Shown here: one piece after another, positions 55,378 to 62,955 of the stretch
Layout of the letters: every line of letters starts with the position of its first letter
Position numbering within the stretch: the first letter of the stretch is position 1
Source: Clostridia bacterium
GTDB lineage: Bacteria; Bacillota; Clostridia; Oscillospirales; Acutalibacteraceae
Length of the DNA: 64,000 nucleotides
Direction: 5' to 3'
NCBI GenBank assembly: GCA_017432165.1
Contig: JAFRJS010000013.1
Location: 1-64,000, forward strand
The notes under the pieces: generated by a model
Database searches by the model: none
Told to the model about the DNA's origin: nothing
What the model saw: only the letters and a program-made list of their open reading frames with translations
Position numbers and translations under genes: made by a program

Positions 55378-56658
55378 GTGAAGAGTTTTTTAAATTTAAA
55401 CAGTGACGAACTACTTATAGAGTACAAAAATTTGCTAAAAGATTATAACGAGTATAAGAAATTGAATTTAAGCCTTAATATGTCGCGCGGGAAGCCGTGC
55501 GCCGAGCAGCTTGATTTGTCTATGGATTTGCTTTGTGGATTAAATGAAAAATCTGACTGCATGAGCAAAGACGGTGTTGATTGCAGAAATTACGGAATAA
55601 ATGACGGACTTCCTGAAATGAAAGAATTTATTTCGGAATTAACGGGAATAGACAAAGAAAATTTTATTGTAGGTGGAAATTCAAGCCTTAGCATGATGTT
55701 TGATGTGATTTCTTATTTTATGACTCACGGGAGCTTGGGGAATATGCCGTGGGGCAAACAAGGGAAAATAAAATTTTTGTGCCCTTCTCCCGGGTATGAC
55801 AGGCACTTTTCAATTTCGGAATTTTTTGGTATAGAAATGATAGAAATCCCAATGAAAAAAGATGGGCCGGATATGGATTTGGTTGCAAAATATGTATCTG
55901 AAGACAGTGCTATTAAAGGCATATGGTGTGTGCCGAAATATTCCAATCCGCAGGGTGTAACTTACAGCAACGAAGTTGTAAAAAGATTTGCAAAATTAAA
56001 GCCCGCTGCCAAAGATTTTAAAATTATTTGGGATAATGCCTATTTTGTTCATGATTTAACAGATGAAGAAACCCCGCTTTTAAATATAATTGATGAATGC
56101 AAAAAATTCGGGAACGAAGAAATGCCGATAGTGTTTTATTCTACTTCCAAAATAACATTTCCCGGTGCGGGTGTGGCGTTTATGGCTTGTTTGGGGCAAA
56201 ATTTGAAAGATTTTAAAAAAATGTACAGTATAAAAACAGTTGGATTTGATAAATTAAATCAGATTAGGCACATTAAGTTTTTAAAAAACAAAAAAACTCT
56301 TTTGGAGCATATGAAAAAGCACCGCAAAATTTTACGCCCAAAATTTAAAATTGTTGTAGATTATTTAGAAAAAGAGTTTAAAGAAAATCCGATTCTTAAA
56401 TGGTGCGAGCCAAAAGGCGGATATTTTGTAAGTGTGGATACATACTCAAACTGCGCAAAAAGAACAGTTCAGCTTTGCAAAGAAGCCGGAGTTATTTTGA
56501 CAGATGCGGGTGCAACTTATCCTTACAAAAATGATAGAAACGACTCTAATATAAGGCTTGCGCCAACATTTCCGAGCGAGAATGAACTAAAAACTGCGAT
56601 GAAGCTTTTTTGCCTGTGTGCGAAATTGGCTTTTATAGAGAAAAAATTGGAGAAATGA
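55378..56658 (+). CDS. PLP-dependent aminotransferase (class I/II fold)
   Basis: The 426-residue enzyme starts at GTG 55378, eight bases after AAAGGTGA. It has NLSLNMSRGKPCAEQLDLSM at the N-terminus, PKYSNPQGVTYS, the WDNAYFVHDL Asp/Tyr cofactor region, and STSKITFPGAGVAFM with the PLP lysine. This matches the clostridial aspartate/aromatic aminotransferase subgroup. The amino donor is not told. Confidence 0.85.
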   Translation: MKSFLNLNSDELLIEYKNLLKDYNEYKKLNLSLNMSRGKPCAEQLDLSMDLLCGLNEKSDCMSKDGVDCRNYGINDGLPEMKEFISELTGIDKENFIVGGNSSLSMMFDVISYFMTHGSLGNMPWGKQGKIKFLCPSPGYDRHFSISEFFGIEMIEIPMKKDGPDMDLVAKYVSEDSAIKGIWCVPKYSNPQGVTYSNEVVKRFAKLKPAAKDFKIIWDNAYFVHDLTDEETPLLNIIDECKKFGNEEMPIVFYSTSKITFPGAGVAFMACLGQNLKDFKKMYSIKTVGFDKLNQIRHIKFLKNKKTLLEHMKKHRKILRPKFKIVVDYLEKEFKENPILKWCEPKGGYFVSVDTYSNCAKRTVQLCKEAGVILTDAGATYPYKNDRNDSNIRLAPTFPSENELKTAMKLFCLCAKLAFIEKKLEK

Positions 56659-56701
56659 TTAAAAATAAAACGGAAGTTAAAATTGAAAGGAGATTAAAAT
56701 T

Positions 56702-58135
56702 TTGAATTTACTATTAAAGAAAAAGTTTGTTTTTGCGTTTTTTTGTTATCTATTATTTTTTGGGGCTTTAGTTTTTGGAGGTAATAGAGTAAAAGCTTCG
56801 GGGCTTATATATAGCGACCGTTACTGCATTGCAAAGAATAAAGATGTGCTTTTTGCGCCGTCATCCAAAGCGGATTCTTCTATAAGGTGGCATAGCAGCA
56901 ATTATGATGTTGTTAGTGTCAGCGAATACGGAGTAATTCATGCCAAAAATGTAGGTGAAGCCGAAATAACCGCCACGGAATCAAACGGATACGTTTCTAA
57001 GTGCAAGGTTGTAGTTATCGGTGAAGATCCTATTAGGATCGCATATCCGTCTAATTCAATAGTTGGAGTAAATAATGGCTTTGAAGTAACGGCAATTACT
57101 CCTCAAAATGTGGAATCTGTAAAATTTGAAATTGATACTCCTTGGGGCAAATACGATGATTATTGTTCGGATAGACGTAGTAGCGGTGATGTTTTGGTAT
57201 GGACGAAAAATATTTCAGTAGGTCGCGAAGGAACAACCAACATAAAAACATATGCAAAAATTGGAAACGACTGGCATACTAGGGTAGAAGGAGATTTTAG
57301 TGTAAAAGCTGTTGGCTCGTACGATAAAAACTCAAGCTCTCTTCAAGAAAGATCCGTTAGTAAAGGTGGGGCAGAGTTTATTGCGTCTTGCGAAGGTTTT
57401 ATAAATCATGTTTATAAAGATCCGGCGAATATTTTGACTATAGGCTACGGAAAAAAAGTTAATCCATATGAACAATTTTATAATAATATTACAAGCGATG
57501 AAGGGGTTGCTGTGTTTTCTAAACTGCTAAGTCAAGGTTATTATGCCAAATCCGTTAATAATTTTTTGATAGGTAACGGAATAAAATTTAACCAAAACCA
57601 ATTTGATGCACTGGTTAGTTTTTGTTATAACTTAGGGTGCGGGTGGCTTAATAATGGAAGCTATTTAAGTAATATTTTAAAAAATTGTGCAGGTGCTTCC
57701 GGCGGCGGATATTATACTGGGAAAGTTAATTCGGACAACGGGCTTAATGTTCGTTCAGGTCCTGGTACTAATCACAGAAGACTTTGCGCATTGCCAAACA
57801 GAACTGTGGTAACGGTATTAGACGACGCCAGAAAAGATAATAATTGGTACAAAATAAGAACCGGTGGCGGCACAGAGGGGTACTGCTACGGCGATTATTT
57901 AGAAGTTACATATTTTGGCGGTTCGGAAAGATCTCTTAGCAACATAAACCGAGATGAATTTATAAATGAGTTTTGTCTTTATCATCACGCTGCGAAAAGA
58001 TGCCTAAAAGGTTTGGTAATCAGAAGATTTCATGAGCTGGATATGTTCTTTTACGGAATTTATACTAAATTTAGAAGTGGTAACTATAACTACGGTGGCT
58101 ATCCCGTTCCGGATTGTGCAAGAAATATAATGTAA
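56702..58135 (+). CDS. Secreted lysozyme with Big_2-like and inserted SH3b domains
   Basis: This 477-residue protein has a signal peptide (residues about 1-33), a bacterial Ig-like domain (40-107; ENGYVSK-type strands), a further beta domain (110-205), and a GH24 (T4-type) lysozyme. The GH24 catalytic residues are E231, D240 and T246 (E-8x-D-5x-T) in ASCEGFINHVYKDPANILTI. After FCYNLGCGWLNNGS the chain enters an SH3b domain (338-403; LNVRSGPGTN, YCYGDYLEV). It then returns to the GH24 C-terminus (RDEFINEFCLYHHAA, GLVIRRFHELDMFF, 417-450). The start is TTG 56702 behind AAAGGAG. It hydrolyses peptidoglycan outside the cell. Confidence 0.85.
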   Translation: MNLLLKKKFVFAFFCYLLFFGALVFGGNRVKASGLIYSDRYCIAKNKDVLFAPSSKADSSIRWHSSNYDVVSVSEYGVIHAKNVGEAEITATESNGYVSKCKVVVIGEDPIRIAYPSNSIVGVNNGFEVTAITPQNVESVKFEIDTPWGKYDDYCSDRRSSGDVLVWTKNISVGREGTTNIKTYAKIGNDWHTRVEGDFSVKAVGSYDKNSSSLQERSVSKGGAEFIASCEGFINHVYKDPANILTIGYGKKVNPYEQFYNNITSDEGVAVFSKLLSQGYYAKSVNNFLIGNGIKFNQNQFDALVSFCYNLGCGWLNNGSYLSNILKNCAGASGGGYYTGKVNSDNGLNVRSGPGTNHRRLCALPNRTVVTVLDDARKDNNWYKIRTGGGTEGYCYGDYLEVTYFGGSERSLSNINRDEFINEFCLYHHAAKRCLKGLVIRRFHELDMFFYGIYTKFRSGNYNYGGYPVPDCARNIM

Positions 58136-58136
58136 T

Positions 58137-58172
58137 AAAAAACAGTTTATCAAAAAGATAAACTGTTTTTTG
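58137..58172. terminator. Bidirectional terminator after the lysozyme gene
   Basis: AAAAAACAGTTTATC and GATAAACTGTTTTTT form a 15-bp perfect stem with an AAAAA loop, between the lysozyme gene and the third ankyrin-like gene. Confidence 0.9.
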
Positions 58173-58209
58173 TTAACTTATTTATATATTTAATGTGGTG
58201 CAAAATAAT

Positions 58210-59319
58210 CTATAAAATAGTGCAGCAACCTTCGCCAACGGATGATGATTTTAAGAATTCCAAGTAACTATCAGGCAGCGGTACTCCGGTTTGCAGCATT
58301 TTAAGTAGCTCTTTAGTGTAACGGTAATTCCAGTTGTATTTATCACCATAATAGTTAGTGATAGCAGTTGATAAAATTTCGATAATATTATCATTTTGAA
58401 ATTTACCGGAGCGGATTAGAATATATATCATAAAAGGATTGACGTCCTCAGACTCAGACTCTAAAACATTTTTGTTGTCGTATGGGCGGCGTGGTGTTGT
58501 GACGTCTGCGCCTTTTTCTATTAAATACTCAAATGCACGTTGCATGTTGTTTATTTCATTTCTTCCTTTTATACAGTAATCTTTGTTGCAGCATCGGTCG
58601 TGTTCTTCTTGGTCAGAGTATTGACGGACGCAATCTTTGTATGATATGGCGCTTTTCAGTATGCTAAATTTAGTGAATAGAAAAAAGGAATCAAATAGCT
58701 CAGTGGGTGTACATCCACAAGCTAAGAATCGATCAATTGTTTCAGTGGGGTTAGAAGTTATTGTGAACCTCCTATTCCACCAATAATGATCATGGCGATC
58801 ACCTGGATCGCTTGGTAAATAAGGAACTCTGAGAGATCTAATCATTAATTCGGATTCTTTCATCATTTCTTTGATTTTTTCTACGGATGAGTTATAACCG
58901 CTTAATATAGCGGAAGTTAAAATTTCATTACTGGGATTATTAAGGATATGATTATCTAACAAGAAAAAAAGAAAATCATCATCAATTATACCGTTATAGT
59001 ACGGGTTAGCCATGAACCGGAGTATACACATGTTAATTGCACGGTCGTCCCAGAATTCATGGTGTTCTTGTGATAATTCCAGAAGTTCGTCGCGGTCGAA
59101 ATGCCCTTGCGCACATCTAACTAGAGCGGTAGCGTACTCAGAGTCGCTTCTTGCAAATTTTGCTCCTTGACGAACTAAACTTTCAAGCGTTTCTGCGTTG
59201 CCTTCTTCACAAGCGGCTTGAACTTGTTCCCTAAGCGTTAAAGCCTGTGTTAGGGGGGCGAAAACTAGGCTAAATGCGCACATCAGCCCGGCTAACAATA
59301 AAAATTTTGTTTTTTTCAT
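58210..59319 (-). CDS. Secreted ankyrin-like protein 3 with C-terminal CaaX motif
   Basis: This 369-residue protein begins at ATG 59319, four bases after AAAGGTGAT. It has a Sec signal peptide (KKTKFLLLAGLMCAFSLVFA, cleavage likely near TQA-LT). Ankyrin-like helices are visible (QVQAACEEGNAETLESLVRQ at residues about 34-53; FEYLIEKGADVTTP near 280), with degenerate repeats between. A Cys-rich stretch is found at about 255-270 (RCCNKDYCIKG). The last residues are GEGCCTIL, so the chain ends in CTIL, a perfect CaaX geranylgeranylation tetrapeptide. A role in a eukaryotic host is inference. Confidence 0.75.
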   Translation of the reverse strand: MKKTKFLLLAGLMCAFSLVFAPLTQALTLREQVQAACEEGNAETLESLVRQGAKFARSDSEYATALVRCAQGHFDRDELLELSQEHHEFWDDRAINMCILRFMANPYYNGIIDDDFLFFLLDNHILNNPSNEILTSAILSGYNSSVEKIKEMMKESELMIRSLRVPYLPSDPGDRHDHYWWNRRFTITSNPTETIDRFLACGCTPTELFDSFFLFTKFSILKSAISYKDCVRQYSDQEEHDRCCNKDYCIKGRNEINNMQRAFEYLIEKGADVTTPRRPYDNKNVLESESEDVNPFMIYILIRSGKFQNDNIIEILSTAITNYYGDKYNWNYRYTKELLKMLQTGVPLPDSYLEFLKSSSVGEGCCTIL

Positions 59320-59365
59320 AAAAATCACCTTTCAATATTTTATTTGGCATAGTTGCCATGTGCAC

Positions 59366-59394
59366 ATTATTACATTATTTTAAAAAAATGTCAA
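59366..59394 (-). promoter_or_regulatory. Promoter of ankyrin-like gene 3
   Basis: On the minus strand a perfect TTGACA (59389-59394) and AATAAT (59366-59371) are 17 bases apart, 46 bases before the start codon. The rest of the spacer 59329-59577 is very AT-rich and shows no gene. Confidence 0.6.
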
Positions 59395-59577
59395 TATATG
59401 TAAATAAATATTCAAAATTTAATTAGGTTAATATTTAATATATAATATATATATAACGCTTTCTTAATCTACGAAATTGCAAATCAAAAAACAGCTTAAT
59501 TTGATTTTTGCTTGTTGTAGTGTTATATTTGCGTTGTAATGAATTTTAATTTTATAATAAAAAGTGGGGGATATGAA

Positions 59578-60336
59578 GTGAAAATTACAAAAACGGGTAT
59601 TTTTATTGTAATGAGGGTTATTGCATATTTATTTTTAATTTTACCATTAATGTTAATTTCGGCTTGTAATTCCGGCAATGAAGTTCAAAAGCCTGAAGAA
59701 TCCACTTTGGTGGAAGAAAGTTCTCCACCCGAGAAAGAAAAAATAGAAATAGAAAGTTTGCACTTTGATGATTCGGAATTGGAAATGGACATAAAGGAAA
59801 CCAAAGAAATAGTTTTAAAAATCTCGCCAAATAATGCTGAAATTGAAGGATTGGAATGCTGCACATCAGATGAAAAAATTGCATCTTTGGAAAAAACGAA
59901 TGTTAAAGACGACAAAAGCGAAATTACATTTAAAGTAAAACCAACCGGCGAAGGGAGTTGCGAAATTTTTTCTAAAGCTAAAAATGGTGTCGAGAGCAAT
60001 AAAATTACTTTAAAGATAATTGATAAAGATAGAATTGAGGCGGAAGAAAAAGCTAAAAAAGAGGCCGAAGAGCAAGCAAAAAAAGAAGCGGAAAATAAAG
60101 CCAAACAGCAAGCCTCTCAAAGTAGTGCTTCTCAGTCTTCGGCAGGTTCAAGTTCTAGTTCTGGGACTAAAAAGAAAAGCAATGCAAATAACAGCCACGG
60201 GAAAGCTATTTACTGTACTCCGCATGGTAAAAGGTATCACTATGACCCAGATTGCGGAGGTAAAAATTCCAAACAAACAACATGGGAATATGCAAAATCT
60301 ATTGGTTTAACTCCATGCCAAAAATGCGTACATTAA
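59578..60336 (+). CDS. Lipoprotein with Ig-like domain and C-terminal Cys/His domain
   Basis: The 252-residue product starts at GTG 59578 behind GTGGGGG. It has a signal with a lipobox (LMLISAC, Cys about 30), a Big_2-like domain (residues 50-140; EIVLKISPNN, KVKPTGEGSCEI) and an E/K-rich coiled coil (EEKAKKEAEEQAKKEAENKA). A Ser/Gln linker follows, and the chain ends in a domain of about 45 residues with YCTPHGKRYHYDPDCGG and CQKCVH, a putative metal site seen in other clostridial surface proteins. The function is unknown. Confidence 0.8.
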   Translation: MKITKTGIFIVMRVIAYLFLILPLMLISACNSGNEVQKPEESTLVEESSPPEKEKIEIESLHFDDSELEMDIKETKEIVLKISPNNAEIEGLECCTSDEKIASLEKTNVKDDKSEITFKVKPTGEGSCEIFSKAKNGVESNKITLKIIDKDRIEAEEKAKKEAEEQAKKEAENKAKQQASQSSASQSSAGSSSSSGTKKKSNANNSHGKAIYCTPHGKRYHYDPDCGGKNSKQTTWEYAKSIGLTPCQKCVH

Positions 60337-60350
60337 AAATGAGTTTAAAG

Positions 60351-60379
60351 CTCGGCTTTTATGCCGAGTTTTATTTTTT
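60351..60379 (+). terminator. Terminator of the lipoprotein gene
   Basis: CTCGGC (60351-60356) pairs with GCCGAG (60363-60368) around TTTTAT, followed by TTTTATTTTTTG. Confidence 0.8.
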
Positions 60380-60453
60380 GTTTAATTAAATTGCGTAAAT
60401 TTTGATGTGATATTTCGGTACAGTCAAGATCTAAAAGTGCCAAGGTTTTTAAT

Positions 60454-60639
60454 TTGGATTTTGAAGAAAATAAAATTACCTTGGATGTAGTATTTCATAA
60501 ATCATTATGGTTTAATCATTTAAAAAGTGTGGAAGAAATAGACACCGGATCTTTATTAACCATGTTGTTTACGCACATATCGATAGTAGAAAAGCTAGCT
60601 CAGGGTATTTTAGCAGCAGGGAAGTATAATAAAAATTAA
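60454..60639 (+). other. Orphan 61-codon open frame, probably a gene remnant
   Basis: The region 60380-60640 is outside the named genes and holds one open frame from 60406 that has no standard start before TTG 60454 and no ribosome binding site there. The translation (DFEENKITLDVVFHKSLWFN, then LLTMLFTHISIVEKLAQGIL) looks like real protein, not random sequence. It may be the 3' end of a decayed gene. I see nothing else there. Confidence 0.3.
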
Positions 60640-60640
60640 A

Positions 60641-60676
60641 AAGATGATATTGAGAAAATTTCTCATGTATCATCTT
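60641..60676 (-). terminator. Terminator of the TM2 gene
   Basis: AAGATGATA and TATCATCTT enclose an inner GAGAAA/TTTCTC stem. On the minus strand a T-rich run follows. Confidence 0.7.
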
Positions 60677-60682
60677 CATTAT

Positions 60683-61075
60683 TTATACGTAATAAGTGTC
60701 TGGTTTAAATAGTAGGGTTATTACATCAATAATGCAACCAAAAAAGAAGAAACCGCATGTAAATAAATATATAAGTCCCAGGCCTATTTTTTCTTCATAA
60801 AATTTATGACCACAAAGTGTGAAAATGCATAAAAACAGAGCAATCCATTTATTCTTCGGTTTGCCATAGAAAACATTGTGAGCCACGGGGACTGTAGCGG
60901 AAGCACTTGCAGATGCACTTGACGATGCGGAATTATTGTTATTAATCACGATTGGGCTACTACTATTGTTGCTTTGCTTAAGTTCCTCAACTTGTCTTCC
61001 ACATTTAGTGCATATAATGGCATCTTTTGGGATTTTTTCACCACAGTGTTTGCAAAATTTTAAATTTTCATTCAT
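60683..61075 (-). CDS. Zinc-ribbon/TM2 domain protein
   Basis: The 130-residue protein starts at ATG 61075 behind AAAGGAG. It has an N-terminal zinc ribbon (CKHCGEKIPKDAIICTKCGRQ, residues 7-27), a Ser/Asn/Ala linker, and a TM2 domain (KNKWIALFLCIFTLCGHKFY, then LGLIYLFTCGFFFFGCIID) with two membrane helices. TM2 proteins are common in Firmicutes, with no agreed function. It is transcribed alone. Confidence 0.85.
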   Translation of the reverse strand: MNENLKFCKHCGEKIPKDAIICTKCGRQVEELKQSNNSSSPIVINNNNSASSSASASASATVPVAHNVFYGKPKNKWIALFLCIFTLCGHKFYEEKIGLGLIYLFTCGFFFFGCIIDVITLLFKPDTYYV

Positions 61076-61105
61076 ATTAACATCTCCTTTAAAATATTTA
61101 ATTAA

Positions 61106-61149
61106 CATATGCTAAATACATTATAAACCATATGCTATACATTTGTCAA
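61106..61149 (-). promoter_or_regulatory. Promoter of the TM2 gene with direct repeats
   Basis: On the minus strand a perfect TTGACA (61144-61149) and TATAAT (61120-61125) are 18 bases apart. CATATGCTA occurs twice on the plus strand, at 61106-61114 and 61129-61137, 23 bases apart, bracketing the -10. This resembles operator pairing. The rest of 61150-61260 shows no gene. Confidence 0.55.
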
Positions 61150-61260
61150 TAGAATTATAAAATTTATTTAAAGTTTTGGTGTTAAATTTATAACAGAAGA
61201 GTAATTTAAACTCAGTGAAAGACAAAATCTTGAACGCAAAAAATATAATTAAAAAAATTA

Positions 61261-61289
61261 TTGAGTTATTTTATTGTTTGTGGTAAAAT
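61261..61289 (+). promoter_or_regulatory. Promoter of tRNA-Gly
   Basis: TTGAGT at 61261-61266 and TAAAAT at 61284-61289 are separated by 17 bases, 17 bases before the tRNA. Confidence 0.6.
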
Positions 61290-61306
61290 AAATTTATCAC
61301 AAAATT

Positions 61307-61381
61307 GCGAAAGTAGTTCAGGGGTAGAACGTCAGCTTCCCAAGCTGGATGTCGCGGGTTCAAATCCCGTCTTTCGCTCCA
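61307..61381 (+). tRNA. tRNA-Gly (anticodon CCC)
   Basis: A 75-nt cloverleaf: acceptor GCGAAAG/CTTTCGC, D-arm GTTC/GAAC, anticodon arm TCAGC-TTCCCAA-GCTGG (anticodon CCC), and T-arm with TTCAAAT. CCA is encoded (T-CCA). It reads the GGG codon. It is transcribed alone with its own promoter and terminator. Confidence 0.95.
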
Positions 61382-61388
61382 TAATTTT

Positions 61389-61416
61389 AGCCCTCAGAAA
61401 TACTGAGGGCTTTTTT
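61389..61416 (+). terminator. Terminator of tRNA-Gly
   Basis: AGCCCTCAG and CTGAGGGCT form a 9-bp stem around AAATA, followed by six T residues. Confidence 0.85.
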
Positions 61417-61455
61417 GAAGTTATTAACCTTGCAAAGTCAAGTTGAAACTTATTA

Positions 61456-62922
61456 TTAATCTTTATATATTTTAATTGAATCAATATATTCTTTATTGTT
61501 TTCATATATTTTTTGAATGTCGTTTCTTATTCCTATAATTCCGTGTAAAAGTTTGAAATTCTCGCCCCATTTGACCCATTCTGAATAAGAAAACCATGAT
61601 TTTATGCCGGTTTTTAACTTTTCGTAATTATCAGGGAGTTTATCAATACACAATGATTTGCCAAAATGCTTAAAGTTTAGGCTATATCCTTCAAACGGCA
61701 TAGAAGAAACGAGGTCACCTTCACGCCATACTCTTATAGTTTTTTCATGGAGCTTTTTAGTGTTTTGGTTTATTAACGAATATTTGTAAGCATCATTTGA
61801 AAGGACTCTAGGTGAGCAAAATGTTATAAGATTAATATTTTTATCCTTGAAATCATTATTGGTTGCGGTATCCAGTGCTGAGAGTGTTGCCAATGCCCCT
61901 CCAAGACTGTGACCGGTAAAAATTATTTTTGCGTCTTTATGTTTTTTAACAAGTTCAGTAAGTTCTTTTTTTAGTTTTTCTTTAAAAAAATTGTAGGCTT
62001 TCAAAAATCCGCCGTGAACTTCTTTGTTATTTAAAAAGCTGCATTTTTGCTTAGGAAATTCAATGTCTGTTTTAATGTCATCGTATCCATGAGTTCCGCG
62101 AAATGTTACAAATATGGCGTTTTCTTTTTCATTGTAATCTATATAACCCGCATTTTCGCCTTTTTTGTTTTCTATCCATGTGCCATTACAATTTTTATTC
62201 ATTTTGTCTTTATCAAACACATCGAGGCTATATTCGGAACATTTGTTTATTGTGTTTATTATATCTTTATTGTATCTATAAATTAATTTATTATAATTTT
62301 CTGTTTTTTTTGTGTTTTTAATTTCAGAAATAACGTTTAAAATATCCTTTGATACGTTTCTAAAGTCTTTTAAAGTACCTATATGTTCTATGCGTGAGCT
62401 TATATTTTTAACAGATTTATTTATTTTATCGTTTTTATCTATTTGTTCTGACGATTCTATAGCAATTATAGTTTTTATCAAACAATTTTTAAGGGCGTTT
62501 GATGCATTTCCTTCCGGGGAAATGGTTACTTCGTCATGATACTCTTTTATTGAATCTAAAGTGATGATTAAAATTTTTTCGTAATAATCTAGTACATTTT
62601 CGCTTGTTTTAATATTATTGTTTTCATATTCCTCAAGTGCTTTCTTTATACGTGGGTCGTCTAAATTTTCTATAATAGAATATATATTTTTTTCATCAAT
62701 GGAAAAAAAGTTTTTAATTTTTTGTAATGCGTTTGAAAAAATATTAATTACGGTGTCTTTAAATTCCGATAGGGCACCTTGTTCATCTGAATTGGTTTGA
62801 TTGATTATGGTGTTTGTACTAATATTGTCTAAATTATTGTTACTTTCTGCGGAAAAGCATGCTCCTGAAGTAAGCGAAAATATAATTAACGACGCAATAA
62901 TTTTATTTAAAACAGACCTCAT
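61456..62922 (-). CDS. Secreted class 3 lipase-like protein
   Basis: This 488-residue protein has a Sec signal peptide (residues 1-25). A long helical N-terminal region (about 45-250) has no recognised domain. A lipase_3 alpha/beta hydrolase follows: FVTFRGTHGYDDI, VHGGFLKAY, IIFTGHSLGGALATLSA (nucleophile S339), D403 in EGDLVSSMP and H419 in FKHFG. The triad is complete, so it is likely an active lipase/phospholipase acting outside the cell. AAAGGAG precedes the ATG. It lies 33 bases downstream of the glycosyltransferase gene. Confidence 0.88.
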   Translation of the reverse strand: MRSVLNKIIASLIIFSLTSGACFSAESNNNLDNISTNTIINQTNSDEQGALSEFKDTVINIFSNALQKIKNFFSIDEKNIYSIIENLDDPRIKKALEEYENNNIKTSENVLDYYEKILIITLDSIKEYHDEVTISPEGNASNALKNCLIKTIIAIESSEQIDKNDKINKSVKNISSRIEHIGTLKDFRNVSKDILNVISEIKNTKKTENYNKLIYRYNKDIINTINKCSEYSLDVFDKDKMNKNCNGTWIENKKGENAGYIDYNEKENAIFVTFRGTHGYDDIKTDIEFPKQKCSFLNNKEVHGGFLKAYNFFKEKLKKELTELVKKHKDAKIIFTGHSLGGALATLSALDTATNNDFKDKNINLITFCSPRVLSNDAYKYSLINQNTKKLHEKTIRVWREGDLVSSMPFEGYSLNFKHFGKSLCIDKLPDNYEKLKTGIKSWFSYSEWVKWGENFKLLHGIIGIRNDIQKIYENNKEYIDSIKIYKD

Positions 62923-62955
62923 TTTTATTTTTCTCCTTTATTATTTTAGTGGCTT

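Noticed and set aside
59400-59470. AT-rich alternating TATATA stretch as an origin or recombination site
   Set aside because: No DnaA-box cluster or paired repeats lie around it; it is just a very AT-rich intergenic spacer.
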